DNA of 47,215 bases from SHZI01 sp038214295 (lineage in GTDB: Bacteria; Pseudomonadota; Gammaproteobacteria; Steroidobacterales; GCA-2729495). Location of the stretch: the NCBI GenBank assembly GCA_038214295.1, contig JBBQSA010000027.1, positions 1-47,215 on the forward strand, written 5' to 3'. The notes under the pieces were generated by a model. It was given only the letters and a program-made list of their open reading frames with translations, did no database searches and was not told where the DNA came from. The position numbers were made by a program, and so were the translations under genes. Shown here piece by piece: positions 40,779 to 47,215 of this stretch. Positions within the stretch are counted from its first letter, which is position 1. Each line of letters starts with the position of its first letter.

Positions 40779-41525
40779 ATGGCAAGAATCAAGATAGACA
40801 AGAAGATCGTCAGCTACCGGGTCGAGTCCGCTGACGACAAGGCTGGCCAGAAGGGTGGCCTGAAAACCGGCGACAAGGCCAGCGAGAAGCAGGCAAAGGC
40901 CGATAGCAAGCGCCTGTCGGTCGAGGGCAACGTGGTCCGGATGCACGAGAAGCTCGAGCGTCCGGAGATGCTGCAAGGCTCGACGTACAAGGTGAAGACG
41001 CCCGTTTCGGACCACGCGATGTACGTCACCATCAACGACGTGATCCTGAATCCCGGCACCGAGCACGAGCAGCGCCGTCCCTTCGAGATCTTCATCAACT
41101 CGAAGAACCTGGATCACTACCAGTGGATCGTGGCCCTCACGCGCCTGATGTCCGCCGTGTTCCGGAAGGGTGGCGACGTGGCCTTCATGGTCGATGAGCT
41201 CAAGGCCGTGTTCGACCCCCGGGGCGGCTACTGGCAGCCGGGTGGCAAGTTCATGCCGTCGATAATTGCCGAGCTCGGCTATATCGTCGAGAAGCACCTG
41301 CGGTTCATCGGCCTGCTGCCGCCGGACAACCTCGACGAACACAAGCGCAAGCTCGTGGAGCAGAAGCGCCGGGAATTCGAGGACCAGCACCGCCAGCAGG
41401 ATGCCTTTGCGCGGACCGAGTACCCGGCAGGCGCCCAGATCTGCGGGGCCTGCAGCGCGGCGGCGGTGGTCTACATGGATGGCTGCATGACCTGCCTCGC
41501 CTGCGGCGATTCGAAGTGCGGCTAG
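40779..41525 (+). CDS. nrdJb: class II ribonucleotide reductase, small part (NrdJb)
   Basis: The 248-residue protein begins MARIKIDKKIVSYRV. Residues about 60-175 (ERPEMLQGSTYKVKTPV..FEIFINSKNLDHYQWIVALTRL) match the C-terminal TSCPD-like part of class II reductases. The tail has several Cys pairs (ICGACSAAAVVY, GCMTCLACGDSKCG) suited to shuttle electrons from thioredoxin or bind metal. A charged Lys/Asp/Glu-rich insertion occupies residues 18-50. It should assemble with NrdJa. This split gene organisation is known from Pseudomonas. Confidence 0.9.
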   Translation: MARIKIDKKIVSYRVESADDKAGQKGGLKTGDKASEKQAKADSKRLSVEGNVVRMHEKLERPEMLQGSTYKVKTPVSDHAMYVTINDVILNPGTEHEQRRPFEIFINSKNLDHYQWIVALTRLMSAVFRKGGDVAFMVDELKAVFDPRGGYWQPGGKFMPSIIAELGYIVEKHLRFIGLLPPDNLDEHKRKLVEQKRREFEDQHRQQDAFARTEYPAGAQICGACSAAAVVYMDGCMTCLACGDSKCG

Positions 41526-41598
41526 GCCCGTTCCCCGTCTCCGTCTCAGTAGCGCAGCTGCGGCTGGCCTGACGGACGGCAGCGATGTCAGGGCGCCG

Positions 41599-43032
41599 AT
41601 GTCAGTAAGGGTTCCCGATTTCAGCCGGGTCGGGGTCGTCGTGGCTGGCGACGTGATGCTGGACAAGTACTGGTTCGGTCCCACGTCACGGATCTCCCCC
41701 GAGGCGCCGGTGCCCGTCGTGCAGGTCACGGACAGCGAGTCCCGGGCCGGCGGCGCGGCGAACGTGGCGGTCAACCTGGCCAGCCTGGGGGCGCAGACCT
41801 CGCTCACTGGCATCGTCGGCAAGGATGCCAATGGCGTCAGCCTGGGGCAGCTGCTCCGCGACCTGGGCATCATTGTCGACTTCGTCGAAGCTCCCCGCCG
41901 CCCGACGATCAGCAAGCTGCGCGTCCTCTCCCGGAACCAGCAGCTGATCCGCCTCGATACCGAGGACGCCTTCACGGCTGATGACGCCACGCCCCTGGCG
42001 GCTGCCCTCGAGCGGCTGCTGCCGCCCGCCGCCGTCTGCATTCTCTCGGATTACGGTAAGGGCACGCTGGCCGACATCGCGGCCCTGATCAGCCTGTGCC
42101 GGCGGCTTGGCGTACCCGTCCTGGTGGATCCGAAGGGCACCGACTTCGCCCGTTATCGGGGCGCGACGGTGCTGACGCCGAACCTCGCGGAATTCGAGGC
42201 GGTGGTGGGCCCCGTGCGCAGCGAGGTGGAGATCGCGGAGCGGGGCGAGGCGTTGCGGGAGGCGCTGGATCTGCAGGCACTGCTCGTGACGCTCGGTGAG
42301 AAGGGCATGGCCCTGATCACTACCGGGAGTGAACCCGTGTTCCTGCCGACGCGGGCCCGGCAGGTGTTCGATGTCACCGGTGCCGGCGATACCGTGATCG
42401 CGGTGCTGGCAGCCGGCATCGGTGCCGGCCTGGCGCTGGAGGATGCGGCCGGCCTGGCCAATCTCGCGGCGGGCATCGTGGTGGGCAAGATCGGCGTGGC
42501 CAGCGTGACCCCGTCCGAGCTGCGCTTCGCCCTCCACGAGCACGGCCAGGGCGGACGTGGCCCGCTGCGGCGCGCGGAGGTCCGGCAGATAGCGGCCGAG
42601 GCAAGGAGCCGGGGCGAGCGGGTGGTAATGACCAATGGCTGCTTCGACATCCTCCACGCCGGCCACGTTGCGTATCTCGAGGAGGCCAAGCAGCGCGGCG
42701 ACCGGTTGCTGGTCGCCGTGAATGACGATGCGTCTGTTGCGCGGCTGAAGGGTGCCGGACGGCCGATCAATCCGCTCGCGGACCGGATGGCAGTGCTGGC
42801 GGGACTGGCGGCCGTGGACTGGGTGGTGCCCTTCGCCGAGGACACGCCGGAAGCACTCGTGGCCGAGGTCCTGCCCGATGTGCTGGTGAAGGGCGGTGAC
42901 TACCGCCCCGAGAACATTGCCGGCGCCCGCCAGGTGCTGGCCAATGGGGGTACCGTGGAAGTGCTCAGCTTCCGGGAGGGCCGCTCCACGACCGCCATCG
43001 TCGAGGCCGTGCAGCGGCTCGGTCCGAAGTAG
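41599..43032 (+). CDS. hldE: bifunctional heptose kinase/ADP-heptose synthase
   Basis: The 477-residue fusion has an N-terminal PfkB-like kinase (residues about 10-320): VAGDVMLDKYWFG, GGAANVAVNLA, and DVTGAGDTVIAVLA with the catalytic Asp. The C-terminal cytidylyltransferase-like domain (about 340-477) shows TNGCFDILHAGHVAYLEEAK and the R-S-T-T-A-I motif near the end. It phosphorylates D-glycero-beta-D-manno-heptose 7-phosphate at C1 and, after dephosphorylation, makes the ADP-activated sugar for the LPS inner core. waaA follows 5 bases downstream. Confidence 0.97.
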   Translation: MSVRVPDFSRVGVVVAGDVMLDKYWFGPTSRISPEAPVPVVQVTDSESRAGGAANVAVNLASLGAQTSLTGIVGKDANGVSLGQLLRDLGIIVDFVEAPRRPTISKLRVLSRNQQLIRLDTEDAFTADDATPLAAALERLLPPAAVCILSDYGKGTLADIAALISLCRRLGVPVLVDPKGTDFARYRGATVLTPNLAEFEAVVGPVRSEVEIAERGEALREALDLQALLVTLGEKGMALITTGSEPVFLPTRARQVFDVTGAGDTVIAVLAAGIGAGLALEDAAGLANLAAGIVVGKIGVASVTPSELRFALHEHGQGGRGPLRRAEVRQIAAEARSRGERVVMTNGCFDILHAGHVAYLEEAKQRGDRLLVAVNDDASVARLKGAGRPINPLADRMAVLAGLAAVDWVVPFAEDTPEALVAEVLPDVLVKGGDYRPENIAGARQVLANGGTVEVLSFREGRSTTAIVEAVQRLGPK

Positions 43033-43037
43033 GCCCC

Positions 43038-44387
43038 GTGCCCCGACCCCTGACTGACGCGGGTCCGCCGGCGGCGGCCGGAGCCACGTCCTGGTTGCGG
43101 TGGGTCTACGTCGTACTCACTTACCTGGCGGTGCCCTTCCTGCTGCTGCACCTCTTCTGGCGAGGCTTCAGCGTTCCCGGGTACCGGCGCCGCATCGCCG
43201 AGCGCTTCGGCTTCGGCATGCCCCGCCTCGCGCGTTCCGCCATCTGGGTCCACGCGGTGTCCGTCGGCGAGGTCCAGGCAGCCGCGCCCCTCGTGCGGGC
43301 CCTGCTCGCGCGTCACCCCGATGTTCCCCTGGTGCTGACGACCATGACGCCGACGGGCTCCGAGCGGGTCCAGGCCCTGTTCGGCACGGCGGTCGTTCAC
43401 AGCTACGTGCCCTACGACCTGGCCGCCGGCGTGCGCCGCTTCTTCGACTGGGCCCGGCCATCGCTGGCGATCATCATGGAGACTGAACTCTGGCCGAACC
43501 TGTACCACGAGTGCGGGCAACGCCGCGTGCCGCTCGTCCTCGCCAGCGCCCGGGTGTCCCTGCGTTCCGTGGGCCGCTACCAGCGCCTGATCCCGCTGTT
43601 CCGGGACACCCTGGCGAACGGCATCCTGATAGCCGCCCAGACCCCGGGGGATGCGGAACGCTTCCGGTCGCTGGGCGCCAACCCGGGCCGTACGCACGTC
43701 ACCGGCAACATCAAGTTCGATTTTGAGTTGCCGCCCGACGTCATCAGCCGCGGCGCGGAGCTGCGGGCCCGGCAGGCCGGCAGCCGCCCCGTCTGGATCG
43801 CGGCCAGCACCCATGAAGGGGAGGAGGGACCGGTCCTGGATGCCCACCAGCGGATCCTGGAGCAGCACCCGTCGGCTCTCCTGATCCTGGTGCCCCGCCA
43901 CCCGGAGCGTTTCGCGCAGGTGGCGGCGCTGCTCGACAGCCGCGGTATCCGCCACGTGAGGCGCAGTAGCGGCACCCTGGCCGATCCCGGCACGCTGGTA
44001 CTCCTCGGCGACACCATGGGTGAGCTGACCACCTTCTATGGGGCTGCCGACGTGGCCTTTGTCGGTGGCAGCCTGGTGCGCATCGGTGGCCACAACCTGC
44101 TGGAGCCCGCAGCCCTGGCGCTGCCCGTGGTGACGGGGCTTCACAACGAAAATGCCGCGGATATAGCCGAACTGCTGGTCGACTGCGGCGCGGCCCTCGT
44201 CGTCCCGGACTGGGCGGGTCTGGCAGCCGAGGTGAGCTGGCTGCTGGGCGATCGGGCAGAGCGCCACAATCGCGGGATGGCGGGGCGCCAGGCGATCCTG
44301 GCGAACCGGGGTGCGCTCGACCGCCTGCTGGCGCTCGTCGATCCGCTGATCGACGGTGCGCCCGGAAGCGGCGCGCGCCCGGACTAG
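43038..44387 (+). CDS. waaA: Kdo transferase
   Basis: The 449-residue enzyme starts at GTG 43038, 5 bases after hldE. A short variable lead is followed by one transmembrane helix (residues about 24-44). IWVHAVSVGEVQAAAPLV is the GT30 N-lobe signature with the catalytic Glu. LVLTTMTPTGSERV, METELWPNLYHEC and GGSLVRIGGHNLLEPA follow. It attaches Kdo from CMP-Kdo to lipid A precursor at the inner membrane. With hldE it forms an LPS-core operon. Its stop codon is shared with the convergent tolC stop in CTAG. Confidence 0.95.
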   Translation: MPRPLTDAGPPAAAGATSWLRWVYVVLTYLAVPFLLLHLFWRGFSVPGYRRRIAERFGFGMPRLARSAIWVHAVSVGEVQAAAPLVRALLARHPDVPLVLTTMTPTGSERVQALFGTAVVHSYVPYDLAAGVRRFFDWARPSLAIIMETELWPNLYHECGQRRVPLVLASARVSLRSVGRYQRLIPLFRDTLANGILIAAQTPGDAERFRSLGANPGRTHVTGNIKFDFELPPDVISRGAELRARQAGSRPVWIAASTHEGEEGPVLDAHQRILEQHPSALLILVPRHPERFAQVAALLDSRGIRHVRRSSGTLADPGTLVLLGDTMGELTTFYGAADVAFVGGSLVRIGGHNLLEPAALALPVVTGLHNENAADIAELLVDCGAALVVPDWAGLAAEVSWLLGDRAERHNRGMAGRQAILANRGALDRLLALVDPLIDGAPGSGARPD

Positions 44388-45859
44388 TTGGCGACGGGCG
44401 TAGTCACGGCCTCGGCCGGCGTCGCCGGGCCAGTGGTCGCGGTGAGCAGGGTGTCGATCTGCGCAATGTCGTCGGCCGTCAGGGTTCCCGCGGCCTGCTT
44501 CAGGCGCAGCCCGTTGATCAGGTAGTCGTAGCGGCTGCGCAGGTAATTGGTCTCCGCGCTGAAGACGGTCCGGCGGGCAGCGAGCACATCCACGGTCGTG
44601 CGGGTGCCCACGTCGTAGCCAGCTTCGGTGGCCTTCAGCGCCGTCTTGGCGGATTCAAAGGCCTGCTTCAGCGCCTGGATACGCGATATGTCGGTGATAA
44701 CGCCGAGGTACGCGTCGCGGGTCTGTCGTTCCGTCTCCCGTGCCGTCCTTTCGAGTCGTTCCCTTGCGGCACGGTGGCGATAGACAGCCTGCTGGACGCG
44801 GGCAGAGGTCGAACCACCGCTGAATATTGGCACGGCAAGTTGCAGCGCAATTGAGTCGTCCACGCCGTTCGACCCGCTCGGGAAGGGCCCCTGGCGCGGT
44901 CCCGGCGGCAATGAACCGCGCTGGACCTGCGTGAATTCGTCTCGCTGGTTGTTGGTGTCCGTGCGCGTGCCTACCAGACTCAGGGACGGATAGTGGCCAG
45001 CGCGGGCGATCTGCACATCGTCCTTCGCTATTTCCGCACCGATCTGAGCGGAGATTAGCTTTGCGTTCTGCCGCATTGCTGTATCTACCCACTGGTCTTC
45101 ACTGGACGGGTCGGGATTCTTCAGGGCGAGGTCTTCAGCCGGCTTTGCCAAAGTCTGCGGGTAGTCATCGGTAATCGCGCGCAGTGCCTCCTTCTGGTTG
45201 GCCAGCGTTCGCTTGGCCAGGATTTCCGACGCGGCCGCGCTGTCAAAGGCAGACTGGGCCTCCTGAACGTCTGTTATCGCGATCAGGCCGACTTCAAAAC
45301 GCTTCTTGGCTTGCTCCAATTGGCGGGCAATCGCTTCCTTGGAGGCCTGCTCTGAAGCCAGGCTGTCTTCAGCGGCAAGCACGTTGAAGTACGCTTCAGA
45401 AACCCGCACGATCAGGTCCTGTTCCGAAGCCTGATAATCCACGTCCGCTTGACTACTCGCCTTCCCTGCCTGGCTGAGACGCTTCCAGGCATCCCACTGG
45501 AACAAAATTTGTTGAATCTGAAGTGACCAACCCTTGTTGGTGTAGTCGATACCGTCAGACGTATTTGTGAATGTGATGATGTCCTGCGTCGGACTCGTCT
45601 GGTCTACCTGGGAAAAGGTGCGGGTGGTCTTGCCCTCCGGCTTCCCTTTCGTATAGCTCCCACTGGCAGTCACCTGCGGCAGCAATGCGCCCCTGGCAAT
45701 CGGCCGACCCTCAACGGTTGCCAGCCGGTTGGCCTCGGCCTCCCGCACCAGCGGGTCGCTGTGGACGGCCTTCTCGTAGATCTGCAGGAGGGAGTCTCCG
45801 GAAGCCAAACCGGAAGCGAGCAGCGTGGCCAGGGGCAGCAGCATCAATCCTTGTCTCAT
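44384..45859 (-). CDS. tolC: TolC-family outer membrane channel
   Basis: The 491-residue protein starts at ATG 45859 with AAGGGA upstream. A signal peptide (..LATLLASGLAS/GDSL) is followed by the TolC start SLLQIYEKAVHSDPLVREAEAN. Two structural repeats of the OEP family can be traced, with VRVSEAYFNVLAAEDSLASE in the first and TRDAYLGVITDISRIQALKQA in the second. The protein is expected to form the trimeric outer-membrane duct of efflux and type I secretion machines. No inner-membrane partner is nearby. It follows pcm by 19 bases, a frequent gene order. Confidence 0.94.
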   Translation of the reverse strand: MRQGLMLLPLATLLASGLASGDSLLQIYEKAVHSDPLVREAEANRLATVEGRPIARGALLPQVTASGSYTKGKPEGKTTRTFSQVDQTSPTQDIITFTNTSDGIDYTNKGWSLQIQQILFQWDAWKRLSQAGKASSQADVDYQASEQDLIVRVSEAYFNVLAAEDSLASEQASKEAIARQLEQAKKRFEVGLIAITDVQEAQSAFDSAAASEILAKRTLANQKEALRAITDDYPQTLAKPAEDLALKNPDPSSEDQWVDTAMRQNAKLISAQIGAEIAKDDVQIARAGHYPSLSLVGTRTDTNNQRDEFTQVQRGSLPPGPRQGPFPSGSNGVDDSIALQLAVPIFSGGSTSARVQQAVYRHRAARERLERTARETERQTRDAYLGVITDISRIQALKQAFESAKTALKATEAGYDVGTRTTVDVLAARRTVFSAETNYLRSRYDYLINGLRLKQAAGTLTADDIAQIDTLLTATTGPATPAEAVTTPVAN

Positions 45860-45878
45860 GACGTCCCTTCCGAAGAAA

Positions 45879-46535
45879 TCAAAACCTGAAGTGCGATGGT
45901 ACGGCTGCATGGCGCAGTGCCGGCAGCGATGTTTCAAACAGCGTGGTCGTGAGCCACTGGCCGGGGCCCTGGCGGGTTAGGAGCCGTGCCTGCATCAGTG
46001 GCTCTTCGCCGACCACGACGAACAGACGCCCGCCGTCCGCGAGCCAGTGCTGGAAGCGCTCGTCTTCCTGTGGCAGCGAGCCGGTCACGGCGATCACGTC
46101 GAAGGTCCCGGCGGGACTGTAGCCGAAGACGTCCTCCGCCAGGATTTCCGCGTTCCAGGTGGACACGCTCCGGAGATTGCGCCGCCCGGCGTCCGCCAGC
46201 TCCGGCTCGATTTCGAGGCTGGTCACCCGGCTTGCCAGGCGCGCCAGGCACGCGGTCAGAAAGCCGCTGCCAGTGCCGATTTCGAGCACGCGGTCGGTGC
46301 CCCGGATCGCGAGCGCCTGCAGGAGCCGGCCCTCGACCTGGGGCGTCATCATGAGTTCGCCGTGACCGAGCGGGATCTCGGTGTCCGCGAATGCCAGCGA
46401 GCGAAACCGGGGCGGAACGAATTGCTCCCGGGGAACCTGGGCGAGTACCGCAAGGACCGCCGGGTCCAGCACATCCCAAGCCCGCACCTGCTGGTTGACC
46501 ATCTGGGTGCGGGCGGCTTCAACATTGGTGCTCAT
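45879..46535 (-). CDS. protein-L-isoaspartate O-methyltransferase-like protein
   Basis: The 218-residue protein starts at ATG 46535. RTQMVNQQVRAWDVLDPAVLAVLAQVPREQFVP matches the N-terminus of the PCMT family in tolC-linked form. LGHGELMMTPQVEGRLLQAL and the SAM loop VLEIGTGSGFLTACLA are followed by VTSLEIEPELA. The classical PCMT motifs are recognisable but modified, so repair activity on isoaspartate is probable and not certain. It is the first gene of the pcm-tolC operon. Confidence 0.88.
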   Translation of the reverse strand: MSTNVEAARTQMVNQQVRAWDVLDPAVLAVLAQVPREQFVPPRFRSLAFADTEIPLGHGELMMTPQVEGRLLQALAIRGTDRVLEIGTGSGFLTACLARLASRVTSLEIEPELADAGRRNLRSVSTWNAEILAEDVFGYSPAGTFDVIAVTGSLPQEDERFQHWLADGGRLFVVVGEEPLMQARLLTRQGPGQWLTTTLFETSLPALRHAAVPSHFRF

Positions 46536-46741
46536 TGGGGGCCGCTAAGGGTAAGTAGATTGCCAGTGATAGACAAGATTATGGACCAAAGCAGCACCTT
46601 GAGGATTATGGTGAACCGCCACGCCCCCCCTGGGCCCATGGGCTATGCTTCCAAGCATCCGCGAGGCCGGTCCGCGCCTGTTTTCAGCGCAGAAAACCGA
46701 GAGGAGCAGTGCCCGGCTGACTCCTCCATAGCAAGACCCGA
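46536..46741. other. 206-bp divergent intergenic region
   Basis: This gap lies between the pcm-like gene and the sensor gene. An inverted hexamer pair GTTTTC/GAAAAC (46680-46697) spaced by six bases could be an operator. On the minus strand TTGTCT, 17 bases and TACCCT form a weak promoter for pcm (around 46550-46578). Nothing else stands out. Confidence 0.3.
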
Positions 46742-47215
46742 ATGACCGAGACGTGGTTGATCCTGGCCCTGGCCGTGGCCTGCCTCGGGCTCATGGGCCT
46801 CTGTTACTACCTGTGGCGCTCCCGTGGCGACTACGTCCGCGGCGTCGCGACCCTGAACCGCGAGATCGTTGAAGCCGCGGAGGCCGCCGCTTTCGGCAAG
46901 CGGGTCGCGCTGCCCGCCAGCGACGGGCCCGGGATCGGCCAGCTGGGTGACAACGTGAATCGCCTCTTCGATGCCCTGAACACCAAGGATCGCCAGATGC
47001 GGCAGCGCGAGGCGCTGTTCCAGGACCTGGCCAACACGATGCCGGAAGTCGTCCTGGTGCACCGGGACCGGGTGATCTTCGCCAACCAGGCGGGCGGGGG
47101 GCGGGGAGGGCGGGGGCCCCCGCCCCAACGGCCCCGCGCCCGGGGGCGACAAGCAAGCCGCGCCGACCCCGGCCCGAACCCCCCACAAAAAAAAGGGCCC
47201 CGGGGGCGGGGGGTG
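46742..47215 (+). CDS. membrane sensor with PAS domain, truncated by window end
   Basis: From ATG 46742 a protein begins with one transmembrane helix (LILALAVACLGLMGLCYYLW), then a linker. A HAMP-like or helical segment (GQLGDNVNRLFDALNTKDRQMRQREALF) leads into a PAS domain start (DLANTMPEVVLVHRDRVIFANQA). Such architecture is usual for sensor histidine kinases or diguanylate cyclases. The output domain is beyond the window. From about 47095 the reading frame becomes implausible Gly/Pro/Arg-rich sequence, which I attribute to noise, so the reliable part is residues 1-117. Confidence 0.65.
   Translation, partial: MTETWLILALAVACLGLMGLCYYLWRSRGDYVRGVATLNREIVEAAEAAAFGKRVALPASDGPGIGQLGDNVNRLFDALNTKDRQMRQREALFQDLANTMPEVVLVHRDRVIFANQAGGGRGGRGPPPQRPRARGRQASRADPGPNPPQKKGPRGRGV
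47095..47215. other. low-complexity, probably unreliable terminal sequence
   Basis: The last 120 bases consist of G runs, C runs and an eight-A run. The PAS domain coding suddenly stops making sense at about 47092. This is how a contig end supported by poor reads looks. I would not annotate coding sequence here. Confidence 0.65.

Overview
This is a GC-rich bacterial chromosomal stretch with tightly packed genes and very short intergenic gaps. Several tail-to-tail gene pairs overlap, and GTG or TTG starts are common. The gene content points to a Gram-negative gammaproteobacterium: lipopolysaccharide core genes hldE and waaA, tolC, degQ, the rpsU-yqeY-dnaG-rpoD macromolecular synthesis cluster, a split vitamin-B12-dependent ribonucleotide reductase as in Pseudomonas, and a VPLPA/PEP-CTERM surface protein that implies an exosortase elsewhere in the genome. 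I cannot name the genus. No phage, insertion sequence or CRISPR array is visible. Most of the window is ordinary core genome, with some accessory patches.

Layout. 1-2.5 kb: two tandem exported proteins that share a domain but end differently, one in a VPLPA-CTERM anchor and one in thrombospondin-3/dockerin-like calcium repeats. 2.5-7 kb: an exported unknown on the minus strand, then a plus-strand cluster of a BNR-propeller protein, a MoaD/ThiS sulfur carrier, a rhodanese-MoeB/ThiF fusion and a DUF389 membrane protein. 7-10 kb: lon and a small coiled-coil membrane protein (minus). 10.1-14.4 kb: an ABC-2 exporter pair, an oxalyl-CoA-synthetase-like ligase and a ketopantoate-reductase-like enzyme (plus). 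14.36-14.69 kb: an inverted-repeat element. 14.7-18.5 kb: a minus-strand operon of VOC protein, amino acid permease and class V aminotransferase. 18.8-20 kb: an exported SlyD-like FKBP, a glycine-rich RRM protein and a CAU tRNA. 20-24.5 kb: an isoprenylcysteine-methyltransferase-like protein coupled to a small kinase, an exported duplicated-domain protein, an EEP-family phosphohydrolase and a membrane-anchored FMN glutamate-synthase-like protein.

24.5-29.4 kb: rpsU, yqeY, dnaG and rpoD (minus) with a divergent promoter region facing tsaD. 29.4-32.1 kb: tsaD, folB and folK, with a convergent pteridine reductase, so three folate/pterin genes sit together. 32.2-38.1 kb: a MidA-like methyltransferase, cca, a lipoprotein aminopeptidase, an NDUFA9-like protein and degQ. 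38.1-38.6 kb: a long regulatory region with DnaA-box-like and NrdR-box-like sites in front of the split class II ribonucleotide reductase (38.6-41.5 kb). 41.6-46.5 kb: hldE and waaA (plus) converge on pcm and tolC (minus). The window ends in a PAS-type membrane sensor whose last roughly 120 bases look like assembly or sequencing noise.

The most interesting points are: the propeller/sulfur-carrier/E1-rhodanese cluster; the two surface paralogues with alternative C-terminal modules; the 0.3-kb inverted-repeat element; the DnaA-like and NrdR-like sites upstream of nrdJ; the methyltransferase-kinase pair; and the overlapping promoter/terminator arrangement upstream of rpsU. All functions are read from sequence motifs by eye. 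No database search was possible.
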